This document shows positions 9,563 through 18,115 of a stretch of DNA of 64,000 nt, piece after piece. Both the position numbers and the translations under genes were made by a program. The notes beneath the pieces were generated by a model. The model saw nothing but the letters and a program-made list of their open reading frames with translations. It had not been told where the DNA came from and searched no databases. Each line of letters begins with the position of its first letter. Position 1 is the first letter of the stretch. Source of the DNA: CAVOGJ01 sp963695405 (GTDB lineage: Bacteria; Planctomycetota; Planctomycetia; Pirellulales; Pirellulaceae); NCBI GenBank assembly GCA_963695405.1, contig CAVOGJ010000018.1:62001-126000 (forward strand), written 5' to 3'.

Positions 9563-10183
9563 ATGCAAAGTCCCCTCCAGCGATGGATGATCGTCTGGTG
9601 GCTTTTCCCCGCCATGTTTGGCTGCAGCTCGCGGCCGGCACGGATCGAGCCTCCGAAGATCAACGCCCAGTCGGCTAGCGCGGCAGCCTTGAAGGCTTTT
9701 GATACGGACGCCGATGGAACGATCAGCGGAGCCGAGTTGGACCTGACGCCCGGCATCAAAGGAGCACTCGGTCGCATCGATAAGGACGGGGATAACAAGG
9801 TCACCGCCGCGGAACTCGCCGCACGCATCGAGGAGTTGACAGGTTCCCGAGCTGGTGCCTTGCCCGCAACGTGCATGATCACCATGTCCGGACGACCGCT
9901 AACCGAAGCGACCGTGACGTTTGAACCCGAGCCATTTCTGGCGGATGCGGTCTCTGTGGCGACAGGAACGACCGACCCATCGGGAATGGCGAGTCTGCAG
10001 TCGCAAGCCGTCGCCGGAGGTGCGCAAGTCGGACTTTATCGCATTCGCATCTCGAAAAAGCAGGGCGACAGAGAAACCATCCCCAGCAAGTACAATGAGA
10101 AGACGACGCTAGGAGCGGAGATTTCTCGTGAGTCGCCGGCAGTGACCACCACGATGGGCTTGGAAATCAAGCTGACACCTTAA
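9563..10183 (+). CDS. EF-hand lipoprotein with C-terminal beta-sandwich-like domain
   Basis: Predicted 206-residue lipoprotein. A short hydrophobic leader ends in FGCSS, a plausible lipobox with Cys at about 21. Two EF-hand loops follow, DTDADGTISGAEL (about 48-60) and DKDGDNKVTAAEL (about 73-85), which should bind calcium. The C-terminal half, with GRPLTEATVTFEP and GTTDPSGMASL, resembles the small transthyretin-like or carboxypeptidase-regulatory-like modules common in planctomycete lipoproteins. It sits 95 bases after the cyclase gene on the same strand, and any shared role is unknown. The next gene converges from the other strand. Confidence 0.8.
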   Translation: MQSPLQRWMIVWWLFPAMFGCSSRPARIEPPKINAQSASAAALKAFDTDADGTISGAELDLTPGIKGALGRIDKDGDNKVTAAELAARIEELTGSRAGALPATCMITMSGRPLTEATVTFEPEPFLADAVSVATGTTDPSGMASLQSQAVAGGAQVGLYRIRISKKQGDRETIPSKYNEKTTLGAEISRESPAVTTTMGLEIKLTP

Positions 10184-10251
10184 CGGATCGGCCATCCAGC
10201 TGAGGAAATGCGGCTTTACGAGCGTCCCGCGTCGTCGACGAAGGTAGATGC

Positions 10252-11304
10252 TTAAAGGTCGTCGAGGCTCGCCGGCAGCCGATCGCGACGATTGCCGAGC
10301 CGCCGGTGCACTTCCCGGTCGACATCAAAGTTGATCTGGTTCACCGAGTTGTCGCCCATGACCATGTTGAAGCCGCTGGTATGCGCGCTGCCAAAGGCAA
10401 AGTGGCCCAGTCTTCCCGGCGTATCACGAGACGGTTGATACCGATCCGAAGGGGATTCGAAACGCGTCAGTCGCGTGTTGTCCCATTCGAACCCGGTGTA
10501 GCTACTCTGATTCTCTCCAAAGTCGTTACCCTTAAAGCCAAGGTACTCGTCCGGATCGACGTGTTTCTCGCCGGCGAGATAGGTTTTGGAGAGCCCGTCC
10601 TTCACTTGCCGAATCTTGACTTCGCTCCGGTAAAACATCATGCCGCTGCAATAAATTGCGTTGAGATTGGCGGGATTTGGCTCATCCAGTACATCCGTCC
10701 AAGGAAAATTCGGATCGTCGGCTTGATTCAACGAAGGGATGCGGAAAGGGGGATCGCCTGCACTCCAACGGCCGTCGCCGCCATTCGCGGCATAGTCCGA
10801 CTTGACCACCCCCGGCAATCCAATGATTCGCTGCGCATTAAATACCGGCCGCCAGCTGTGCGGATAGGCACCGGGCGCGCGACGAGACGGGCAGTAGAAA
10901 CCGGCGATGGGCGTCGAGTGCAACTGATCCATCGCCTGACGCTGTTCGGCCGAGTTGAAGGCCTGACCCTTACCCAGTTCGCGCGTCGGCGTCTCTTCGA
11001 TATAGGCGAGAACACTGTAGGCCCAACCGCCCGGCTGAGACTTGCCATAGCCGCGGTCCGGGTCACCGGTCCACTCTTTGGACCAGCCACCCGTTGGAAA
11101 AAATCCCTGTGCTTCCTCGTGGAGCAGGCACGCCAGTCCGATTTGCCTGAGCTGGTTTACGCATTGAATCCGTCTGGCCGCCTCGCGGGCTTGTTGCACA
11201 GCCGGTAATAACAGTGCCACCAAGATTCCGATGATGGCGATTACCACCAGCAATTCGACAAGCGTAAACCCCGGTCGTTGCCACTTCATTCGCATGTTCG
11301 TCAT
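10252..11304 (-). CDS. DUF1559 pilin-like protein (copy 1)
   Basis: Member of the planctomycete-expanded DUF1559 family. Residues about 13-45 form a type IV prepilin signal, GFTLVELLVVIAIIGILVAL, with the peptidase Gly, Glu at +5 and a long hydrophobic helix, followed by AVQQAREAARR. The body ends with an F-G-S-A-H-T-S-G-F-N motif and the family's C-terminal D-G-S/D-N-S-V region. The 350-residue length is normal. The start is taken as ATG 11304, although GTG 11307 directly precedes it. The family is secreted or surface-attached through a pseudopilin-type leader and its molecular role is unknown. It stands alone, converging on the EF-hand lipoprotein gene. Confidence 0.93.
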   Translation of the reverse strand: MTNMRMKWQRPGFTLVELLVVIAIIGILVALLLPAVQQAREAARRIQCVNQLRQIGLACLLHEEAQGFFPTGGWSKEWTGDPDRGYGKSQPGGWAYSVLAYIEETPTRELGKGQAFNSAEQRQAMDQLHSTPIAGFYCPSRRAPGAYPHSWRPVFNAQRIIGLPGVVKSDYAANGGDGRWSAGDPPFRIPSLNQADDPNFPWTDVLDEPNPANLNAIYCSGMMFYRSEVKIRQVKDGLSKTYLAGEKHVDPDEYLGFKGNDFGENQSSYTGFEWDNTRLTRFESPSDRYQPSRDTPGRLGHFAFGSAHTSGFNMVMGDNSVNQINFDVDREVHRRLGNRRDRLPASLDDL

Positions 11305-11607
11305 CACAAAAACGGTCCTCGGGCCACGATAGGTGCTTTACCAGTAGATCGCCTTGCCACCAGCGATTCTAGCTCGTAGAAATCAAAGCGTAAACGGAGA
11401 GAATTCACCACTTTGCAAAAAACGATCATCTCACAAAGAGATACGACCGGCTTTCACCCGGCCGCTGCGTGCCGATCTGCGTTGGATCGTTTCCCGCTAA
11501 CGGCCCTTTGTTGCGGCTTGTATTTGTGTTCGCCAAAGGTAGGGATTTCGATAAGAATCGCCCTGCGTTTCAACAGGGAAACGCCCTTTCCAATGGTGTC
11601 GATCAGA
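11305..11607. other. Intergenic region between DUF1559 copy 1 and the GH5 gene
   Basis: About 300 bases upstream of the DUF1559 gene and downstream of GH5. It has an AT-richer stretch near 11385-11420 that may contain the DUF1559 promoter. The plus-strand open frame here runs into the antisense of GH5 and has no protein features. Confidence 0.4.
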
Positions 11608-12780
11608 TCAGTCCACCTTTGCATTCAGTGCCAGGGCCTTCACGACGTCGGAGTCAGCCACGGGCCGTCCCTGGTCGCGGTTCATCAAGCCAAACCCTCC
11701 ATCCCATTCCCACATACACCATCCGATGTCGAACGTTTCCAGCGCACTCCGTACGTCCGTCAGCCAGGCGCAACGAGCTTCCGCCGAGCAAAAACGCCGA
11801 TAGCATCCCCACTCATTGCAGAGTACCGTGACGCCATGCCGTTCGGCGTACGTTGCCGCCGCTCGCATCCGTTGCATGATTTTGTGCGAATTCCATTGTT
11901 GCTCGCCGTACTCGCGGAGGTGCCTCACCACCCGCTCCTCCTGTTGCTTCTCGATCACCGCTCTCATGATCGAGGGTGACGAGGGGTAGGGAATGTTTCG
12001 CAGCGCGGGTAGCCAGTCGGTAGACCAGGTGGCGCCTTGGTGAGTAAAAAGATGCGGTTCGTAGAAATGAAAATTGTAGATGAGGTTGGGATCTTCCAAG
12101 GGTTCGAGTTCCAGCAGTGCGTCTAAGGCTGACCACCGGGGACCGGTCGCCAGGATCGTGTGCCGCGGAGCACCTAGGCGGACGGCCGCGATGATCCGCT
12201 GTTGGATGACCGCCCATTTCTCTTCCTGCCCGGCAAACACCGGTTCATTCATCGGTTCCAGTACCAACCATTCGGGGTCAAAGTGACTCAACTGCCGGGC
12301 CAAGGATGTCCAAAAGCGACAGAAGCGGTCCGTGAAGCCGGGGTCCGAGCCAAGTGGTCCCGAATAGTTGCTACCCCCATCGCGCTGCGAAATGCTGTGG
12401 ATGTCGACAATCATCGCCAGTTGATAAGACTGGATTTTTCGCAGGCCGCGTTGGAGTAACTCGAGGCGCTCCGCAGCGAGCAATGAAGGCGCCCCTTCAT
12501 CCAATAGGTTGGCCATGTCGATGGGAACGCGAACATAGGAAAGTCCAAGCCGCTTGATGCGTTGCAGGTCCTGATCCGAATAGCGCTCGTTCAGTTCTGC
12601 GACGGGTTGATCATTTAACCAGAACCAACCGGGCAGATTAACACCCCGTTTCAAGTGGGAGAGGCACGACGTGATCTCGTCAGCAGGGTCAGCTGCCCTG
12701 GAGACCGTGGGTGTGGCCAAGCAGAGCCAGAGACAAATAAGGCGTGTTTGCGCGCGATATGCCATGACAGGTCTCCGCAT
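11608..12780 (-). CDS. Secreted glycoside hydrolase family 5 (cellulase-like)
   Basis: Predicted secreted endo-beta-glucanase-type enzyme with a retaining mechanism. After a signal peptide (RLICLWLCLATPTVSRAA) comes LKRGVNLPGWFW, the usual GH5 N-terminal beta-strand. The acid/base Glu is in VLEPMNEPVF and the nucleophile Glu in VLCNEWGCY, with aromatic WEWDGGFG near the end. These are the expected GH5 landmarks. The start is ATG 12780, chosen over the upstream in-frame codon at 12867 because AAAGGAA lies about 8 bases before it. The product is about 390 residues. No carbohydrate-binding module, dockerin or PEP-CTERM tail is attached. The substrate could be cellulose, another beta-1,4-glucan or mannan. 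The divergent neighbour is DUF1559 copy 2. Confidence 0.88.
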   Translation of the reverse strand: MRRPVMAYRAQTRLICLWLCLATPTVSRAADPADEITSCLSHLKRGVNLPGWFWLNDQPVAELNERYSDQDLQRIKRLGLSYVRVPIDMANLLDEGAPSLLAAERLELLQRGLRKIQSYQLAMIVDIHSISQRDGGSNYSGPLGSDPGFTDRFCRFWTSLARQLSHFDPEWLVLEPMNEPVFAGQEEKWAVIQQRIIAAVRLGAPRHTILATGPRWSALDALLELEPLEDPNLIYNFHFYEPHLFTHQGATWSTDWLPALRNIPYPSSPSIMRAVIEKQQEERVVRHLREYGEQQWNSHKIMQRMRAAATYAERHGVTVLCNEWGCYRRFCSAEARCAWLTDVRSALETFDIGWCMWEWDGGFGLMNRDQGRPVADSDVVKALALNAKVD

Positions 12781-12894
12781 CAAATCGTTCCTTTCGAAGT
12801 ATGTCGGTGCAGCCATTATGTAGTGGTATTCCGGCCTGTTTTTCTCTAAACTGCCGACAGGCCACATTCAAGTATTTTTTGACGGGAGTCATCC

Positions 12895-13983
12895 ATGGTC
12901 GAGACGGGTCGGCGACGATTTGCTGATGGCTTCACCCTGGTGGAATTGCTGGTAGTGATTGCCATTATTGGCATTCTGGTCGCATTGCTCCTACCGGCCG
13001 TGCAGCAAGCCCGCGAGGCAGCCAGGCGGACACAATGCACGAACCAGTTAAGACAGATAGGATTGGCAATCCTGAATCTTGAGAATGCGGTCCGCTCATT
13101 TCCGGGCGGAGGGATTGAACCATGGCCCCGCATCGAGTTGTATTCCTCAGGTGGCAAGGCTTTCGGTCCCAAGAAGCAAGGGATGAGTTGGGCTTTTCAA
13201 ATCTTGCCCTATTTGGAGGAGGGTGCCGTCCACGGCATCAATACGCAAGAAGAACTGCAAGCTCAGCCAATTGGGATTTACTTCTGCCCCTCGAGGCGAG
13301 GCCCCACCTCGTTCGCCGGACAAGGTGATGACGGTGTGAGCGTACCCCGCTGGCTGATGGATTATTCCAGCCTGACCCCTGCCCCCAGTCGATCGCAGGT
13401 GGGAAACGCAATTTTTGATGCCCTCCTCCAGCCGCAAGCCAACCTGCCTGGCGTTAATCGGGGTTGCTACCTGTCCTATGGCTTTTGGGGGGTTCGCCGC
13501 TATGCCAACGATTTTAATCCGCTGCCGAAGTCGATCCTGCGTGATTACACCGGTTTTTGGGGTGTGATTGTCAGGAGCAGCTACCTTGTCAATGCGACGA
13601 GCGGAGCGGTGACCGAACTCGGCTACGATCCGGTGACCACCATGCGACGAATCAAGGACGGTACCAGCAAGACGGCGATGGTGGCGGAAAAGCGGTTGCC
13701 ATTAAACAGTGTACCCGGCGATCCGTATGACGACCGGGGTTGGTCGGACGGTTGGGATCTGGATACGGTGAGTCTTGCCATTTGTAGTCCGTTGCCAGAC
13801 ACAACCCAATTTCAGGGGCAATGGCGCGTCGATGGTATCGCCCCAGGCTCCCGACACTCATCCGGGATGAATAGTGTCTTCGCGGACGGCTCGGTCCATT
13901 TCATCGATTTCGATGTCAACGTCGAGATGTTCAATCGCCTGGCGCATCGAGCGGACGGAGAAATAATCGATTTGGATCTCTAG
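12895..13983 (+). CDS. DUF1559 pilin-like protein (copy 2)
   Basis: The 362-residue product begins with a prepilin-type leader, GFTLVELLVVIAIIGILVAL at about residues 13-32, followed by AVQQAREAARRTQC as in the other two copies. The C-terminal region has PGSRHSSGMNSVFADGSVHF, a DUF1559 landmark. The ATG at 12895 is preceded by GGGAG at a good distance. It is followed 79 bases later on the same strand by a small lipoprotein gene. The same gene pair occurs in mirror image at 14594-16184. Confidence 0.94.
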   Translation: MVETGRRRFADGFTLVELLVVIAIIGILVALLLPAVQQAREAARRTQCTNQLRQIGLAILNLENAVRSFPGGGIEPWPRIELYSSGGKAFGPKKQGMSWAFQILPYLEEGAVHGINTQEELQAQPIGIYFCPSRRGPTSFAGQGDDGVSVPRWLMDYSSLTPAPSRSQVGNAIFDALLQPQANLPGVNRGCYLSYGFWGVRRYANDFNPLPKSILRDYTGFWGVIVRSSYLVNATSGAVTELGYDPVTTMRRIKDGTSKTAMVAEKRLPLNSVPGDPYDDRGWSDGWDLDTVSLAICSPLPDTTQFQGQWRVDGIAPGSRHSSGMNSVFADGSVHFIDFDVNVEMFNRLAHRADGEIIDLDL

Positions 13984-14062
13984 TGGGCCGACAAGACGAC
14001 ATCAGCGGTCGAAGCCACTCGTTCGTTTTCGCCGCGTTGGTAAATCGAATGGATTCAAATAG

Positions 14063-14548
14063 ATGACCATACATAAATGGGCCCGCTGGTTTTCCTGTCG
14101 GGGACTCGCGTGCAGCCTTGTCCGCGGCTTGCTCTTGAGCCTCGCTATCACGGCCATCTGCGGTTGCCACGAGGCGAAGCTTGATGCGACGGAAGTGACC
14201 CGACGTGAACTGACAAATCTGGCTAATTTCTACGCTCGCTACCAGGGACGTCATCGAGGGCAACTTCCGGCCGACGAGGCAGAATTAAGGGAATTCATTC
14301 AGCAGGAAGGACCTGGCGTGCTGGCGAGCATGGGCGTCGACAGCGTCGACGATTTGTTTGTTTCCGCTCGAGACAACCAACCTTATGTGCTGACCTATGG
14401 CAAAGTGGCCACTAAAACGCCGAATGCTCAAACCATGCTCGGTCATGAGCAGCAAGGCCGCGACGGTGCGCACCTGGTTGTTTACGAGGGTGGAGTGGTC
14501 GAGGAACTCACCACCGATCAGCTGACGAAACTGCGACCACGTCGTTGA
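14063..14548 (+). CDS. Small lipoprotein paired with DUF1559 (copy A)
   Basis: The 161-residue product has a signal peptide ending in ICGC, a plausible lipobox with Cys near residue 35. The mature part carries RRELTNLANFYARYQGRH, LREFIQQ, MGVDSVDDLFVSARDNQPYVLTYG, and a C-terminal VVYEGGVVEELT. It aligns along its length with the product of 14594-15136. I do not know a function. Its consistent pairing with a DUF1559 gene suggests a partner exported to the same place, which is an inference. Confidence 0.85.
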   Translation: MTIHKWARWFSCRGLACSLVRGLLLSLAITAICGCHEAKLDATEVTRRELTNLANFYARYQGRHRGQLPADEAELREFIQQEGPGVLASMGVDSVDDLFVSARDNQPYVLTYGKVATKTPNAQTMLGHEQQGRDGAHLVVYEGGVVEELTTDQLTKLRPRR

Positions 14549-14593
14549 GCGACCGAAAGCCGATCATGCCACCCGTCGCAGCGTCATGAGTCT

Positions 14594-15136
14594 TTATTCG
14601 CCCAAACCGCTGTTCTCACGCGGAGGCGTGGATCGCCCGTCGGGCGCCGCCTGCGGATTTTCCTGCGGAGACCGATCCGCACCCGCTTGGCTCCAGAGTT
14701 GTTCGTAGCGCTCAGCGTCCGCCATTTCCTGTCGCATGGCTGTGAAACCAACCTCTCGATATCCACGTTTTCCCTCGGACTCGAAGATGACCGGCTCGCT
14801 ACTGCCGATGCCTCCTGGAATGCCGTAGCGGATCTTGAACGCGCATTCGTCGCGTTCCGAGACAAATAACTTATCCAACTGATCGAGATCGACTCCCATT
14901 TCCGTAAGCAACTCGGCGTCCGTTGCCTGAATAAATGTACGAAATTCCTCCTCGTTGGCTGGTCCCTGCCAGGCATGGGTGGCTTGGTGCATCGCGTACA
15001 GGTTCGCCAGTCGCTGCAGCCGCGACCGATTGGCTTTTGCAATCATCTTCGATGAAGAGTTGCGACTCGAGCAACCGAGCGGCAACACAAGACCGATCAG
15101 CAACATGCCAGCCAGTGACTTACAGGTCCGAGACAT
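14594..15136 (-). CDS. Small lipoprotein paired with DUF1559 (copy B)
   Basis: Paralogue of copy A. The start is set at ATG 15136, giving about 180 residues that open MSRTCKSLAG and carry a lipobox LPLGCSS. The upstream part of the open frame is antisense-free but overlaps the DUF1559 coding end and lacks a leader. Shared blocks are RLQRLANLYAMHQATH, FRTFIQ and MGVDLDQLDKLFVSERDE followed by an IRYG segment. It overlaps the end of DUF1559 copy 3 by 17 bases, so the two are translationally linked. A polar, Pro-rich C-terminal tail is not shared with copy A. Function unknown. Confidence 0.84.
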   Translation of the reverse strand: MSRTCKSLAGMLLIGLVLPLGCSSRNSSSKMIAKANRSRLQRLANLYAMHQATHAWQGPANEEEFRTFIQATDAELLTEMGVDLDQLDKLFVSERDECAFKIRYGIPGGIGSSEPVIFESEGKRGYREVGFTAMRQEMADAERYEQLWSQAGADRSPQENPQAAPDGRSTPPRENSGLGE

Positions 15137-16184
15137 CGAGCACCCTTCCGTCCGCTCGCTTTCCCAAGTCATCCAAGACTTGAAGGTCGATATCGAGTGA
15201 AATTGGCCGAATGGAACCATCTCCGAACAGCGCGTTCATCACGCTGCTATGCGCAGAGCCAAATCCTTGTTCGTAGTAGCGGCCATCCTCGTTGGGACCT
15301 GATCCGGAGCGAAGGGGACGAGGGGCGCTGTCGGATGCAGGGCGAACCGAAGTTACACGCATGGTGGCCCAGTCGGCATTATGAAAATAGCCCATCAACT
15401 CCCACCAGTCCCAGGCACCTACGTTGATAGAAGCATGCGCCGCCGAGCAGGCCTTCTCGATCACGGCCGCCGTATGGGACAACCCATCACGGACCTTGCG
15501 GACTTGGATCAATGGCAGTTTGGTAACTTGTGGCGTCCCACTACTCAGATTGACTTGCCCCCCCTTGGCGATGATACCGGTCCAAACAAAGTCTTTTTCC
15601 CCAGGTCGCAGTCCGAATTCGTTGCGATATTCGAATCCCCAGGTGCTCACGTTCCACGTGCCCATGATGCCTGCATAATCACCAAGCGCGACCGTTGTGT
15701 ATCCCATATTGGCGATCCGTAAACCGCGCGTCGGACAGTTAAAGATACTAATCGGAGTCCGCACGAGGCTGGCACTGCCGCCGTCAAACCATCCAAATTC
15801 CGCGCGTCGGTCGTAAAGATTTTGGTATTCGATCAGAGGTAGGATCTGATACATCCACCCCGCATTCTCGAAGCCGTACTCCCCACGATTTGGTTCGTCC
15901 CACCACTGGTCGCTACAGCCTCCCGCCGTCGGGAAGTGACCTTGCGCCGACTCGAAGTTGAGGATCCCCAGGCCAACTTGCTTTAGATTGTTCAGACACT
16001 GCGTTCGGCGCGCTGCCTCGCGGGCCTGCTGCACGGCCGGTAAGAGCAAGGCCACCAGGATGCCAATAATGGCGATCACGACCAGCAGCTCAACCAAAGT
16101 GAAGCCGCGGCCCGCGCCGCGGTCACTCAGTTCGCGGACATCGATTCGCGAGCGGTTTCTCGCTCGCAAATCAAAGGAAGTCAT
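15120..16184 (-). CDS. DUF1559 pilin-like protein (copy 3)
   Basis: Third DUF1559 protein of the window. A leader rich in Arg is followed by GFTLVELLVVIAIIGILVAL and AVQQAREAARRTQCLNN. The C-terminal region shows GFGSAHSSVMNALFGDGS, the family's usual end. The start is taken at ATG 16184, although a GTG at 16208 would add eight residues. It lies 40 bases after the dockerin/PEP-CTERM gene on the same strand and overlaps the downstream lipoprotein gene, so the three may form one transcript. Confidence 0.93.
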   Translation of the reverse strand: MTSFDLRARNRSRIDVRELSDRGAGRGFTLVELLVVIAIIGILVALLLPAVQQAREAARRTQCLNNLKQVGLGILNFESAQGHFPTAGGCSDQWWDEPNRGEYGFENAGWMYQILPLIEYQNLYDRRAEFGWFDGGSASLVRTPISIFNCPTRGLRIANMGYTTVALGDYAGIMGTWNVSTWGFEYRNEFGLRPGEKDFVWTGIIAKGGQVNLSSGTPQVTKLPLIQVRKVRDGLSHTAAVIEKACSAAHASINVGAWDWWELMGYFHNADWATMRVTSVRPASDSAPRPLRSGSGPNEDGRYYEQGFGSAHSSVMNALFGDGSIRPISLDIDLQVLDDLGKRADGRVLDVSDL

Positions 16185-16224
16185 CCAGCCATGTTCTGTC
16201 GCAAGCACCGATCGACTCTCAAGT

Positions 16225-17388
16225 TCAACGACGCCTTCGGGGCCAACAGATCATTGCACCCACCAAAAAAGCGACCATCGTCGGTTCCGGGACCGTCGCG
16301 AGACCTGACGCCTGAAATTTGTTCTCATTCCAAACATTAAAGTCGGAAACGTCCGTCGAACCATCCGCATTGAAATCGCCACCACACCAGCCGGAATTCA
16401 TGAGGAACTTGCTGCCATTCCAGACGTTGAAGTCGGATACATCCACACTACCGTCCAGGTTGGCGTCTCCTGGCAAATAGGGATTTCCGGACGGCAGGTT
16501 GGCTGCGCCGGCGGCGGCCAGCCAGCTATCGAGGTCGCCAACGTCCACCGACCCGTCCCCGTTCATATCAAAATCGGCCGTGTTCGTGCCGGCGACAATT
16601 TCCGCAACCAGATCGTTAACATCCGTGCAGTCGAAGAGCATGTCTCCATTGAAGTCACCCGAAGGGAGTGTCACCGTGGGACCCTCAAAGAGGAAATTAT
16701 CGACGGTTACGGCATTGTCGGCGTCGACTCCGATGCTGACCGCATCCCCGAACGGCTGGACGATCAGCTGCACGCCGAGAATCTGAGCAAAGTCGATCGA
16801 AAAATCGAGATCACCGGAGACGAAAGGCAGATCGGCCAGACTGTAGGTCAGTGTTTGAGGCGCATCCGTGAGAAACGGATTGAGGAGCGGATCGTTAAAG
16901 CCCAACCGATAGTCCTCCAGCAAACCGTCACCGTTGGTATCCGGCGATTGGAGGACGAAGTAAAGCTGCGACTCCAGCCCTCCGAGGAGGACATCATAAC
17001 CCATCACCGCAGTGTCGAACGTCACGGTGTAGTCGGCCAAATTTCCCGAGTCGAAACGAGTCGTAGCGGGGACGTTAAACCCCACACCCAATCCCCAGCC
17101 TGCATACGTATAGCAAGCATCCACAGGAAAATCCCAGGCCGACGTATCAAACGTCGCAATGGCGGCCGGCGGACTCGACACGTCGAAGGTCGACACGACT
17201 TCGCCATTCGAATCGGGTAATCCGGTACAGCTGGAATCGCCCTCGCCAGCATAGCCGAACGAGTAACCGTAATCGGCGAACGTCGTGTCAAAGTCGGCTT
17301 CAAAGATGGTTTGTGCGTCCGTGACGTGAGCCACTCCCAGCCAACCGAGGCATGCGATAACGACTTGTGCAAGTACTTGACGGTTCAT
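16225..17388 (-). CDS. PEP-CTERM protein with dockerin-like calcium repeats
   Basis: Secreted protein of about 387 residues. The start at ATG 17388 is supported by GGAG about 8 bases upstream and a following signal peptide (VVIACLGWLGVAHVTDA). Residues about 25-250 form a beta-rich domain I do not recognise. Then come dockerin-type loops: GDFNGDMLFDCTDVNDL, DMNGDGSVDVGDLDSWLAAA, GDANLDGSVDVSDFNVWN and GDFNADGSTDVSDFNVWN. The end is VPEP, a hydrophobic stretch and RRRR, a PEP-CTERM sorting signal recognised by exosortase. Such repeats in planctomycetes are not tied to known cellulosomes. Its place between two glucanase genes suggests a surface or matrix role in polysaccharide use. Confidence 0.88.
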   Translation of the reverse strand: MNRQVLAQVVIACLGWLGVAHVTDAQTIFEADFDTTFADYGYSFGYAGEGDSSCTGLPDSNGEVVSTFDVSSPPAAIATFDTSAWDFPVDACYTYAGWGLGVGFNVPATTRFDSGNLADYTVTFDTAVMGYDVLLGGLESQLYFVLQSPDTNGDGLLEDYRLGFNDPLLNPFLTDAPQTLTYSLADLPFVSGDLDFSIDFAQILGVQLIVQPFGDAVSIGVDADNAVTVDNFLFEGPTVTLPSGDFNGDMLFDCTDVNDLVAEIVAGTNTADFDMNGDGSVDVGDLDSWLAAAGAANLPSGNPYLPGDANLDGSVDVSDFNVWNGSKFLMNSGWCGGDFNADGSTDVSDFNVWNENKFQASGLATVPEPTMVAFLVGAMICWPRRRR

Positions 17389-18115
17389 TGGATCACTCCG
17401 AGAGAAAGAAGAAGCATGGTCGTCAGGGCCTCCTACCAGAAGGTGTCGACCATAAAGAGCTCTGGAACGCTGGCGTCCCAAGACGCGACCAGAGCGAGAA
17501 ATTCACGAGAAACGTGCAATGAGGAGCATGTTGGTCCCGGTGGCTGTACGCCGGTCGGCGAAGCAATATCCGACCGTCGCGTAGCCGAATAGGAAGAATG
17601 GGAAGACAGTCACTGACAAAGCGATTCGCTCGGTCAGCTGTCATGATTCCCGTCCTTTCGAGGGCCGATTTCGTTGTGCGTCACGAGTTTATTTTCTTGA
17701 ATTTCGAAAGTCAATCCAGCAGTCAAGGGTTTCACGCCCTTTGAGGTGTCTTTTCCCGTCCGATATGCTGGCGATTTTCTTGAGATCCGGCTGGCAGTCG
17801 TCGCTGGCTGGGTATCGCGGCATCTTAAGGGAGAAAATTGTGTTTGTTTTTGCTTGACTTTATTCCAGGCTCCTAACTGCACGGGACCTGGCGCCGCGCA
17901 GCCAGCGTCTGGGAGAAAGGTTGGCGATCCCGCCCTGTTGTCGGTCCGTTCTTTCCAGCGTCAGGTAGCCATCACTGGCATGGTGCTGTCAGGGTCCGAT
18001 CCGCTTCGGCGATGGCGAAGTCCCCGACTCGTGATAACCTGATTACGATGGCCAGGCAGGTCACTGCCGTAGTGGCCCACCACAACCGACTCGAGATGCC
18101 TGGCGAGGAAATCCC
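17389..18115. other. Long divergent intergenic region between PEP-CTERM and GH44 genes
   Basis: About 730 bases that must carry promoters of both flanking genes. An imperfect inverted repeat at 17723-17744 (TCAAGGG and CCCTTTGA around a 7-base loop) is followed by a short T-run at 17751-17754, too weak to call a terminator. The short open frames in it have no recognisable protein features. Nothing else stands out. Confidence 0.4.

Noticed and set aside
11413..11979. A 188-codon plus-strand open frame
   Set aside because: Most of it is antisense to the GH5 gene and the rest has no leader, motif or ribosome-binding site.
17723..17754. Possible intrinsic terminator
   Set aside because: The stem is short and bulged and the T-run is only four bases and displaced; it does not directly follow a gene on either strand.
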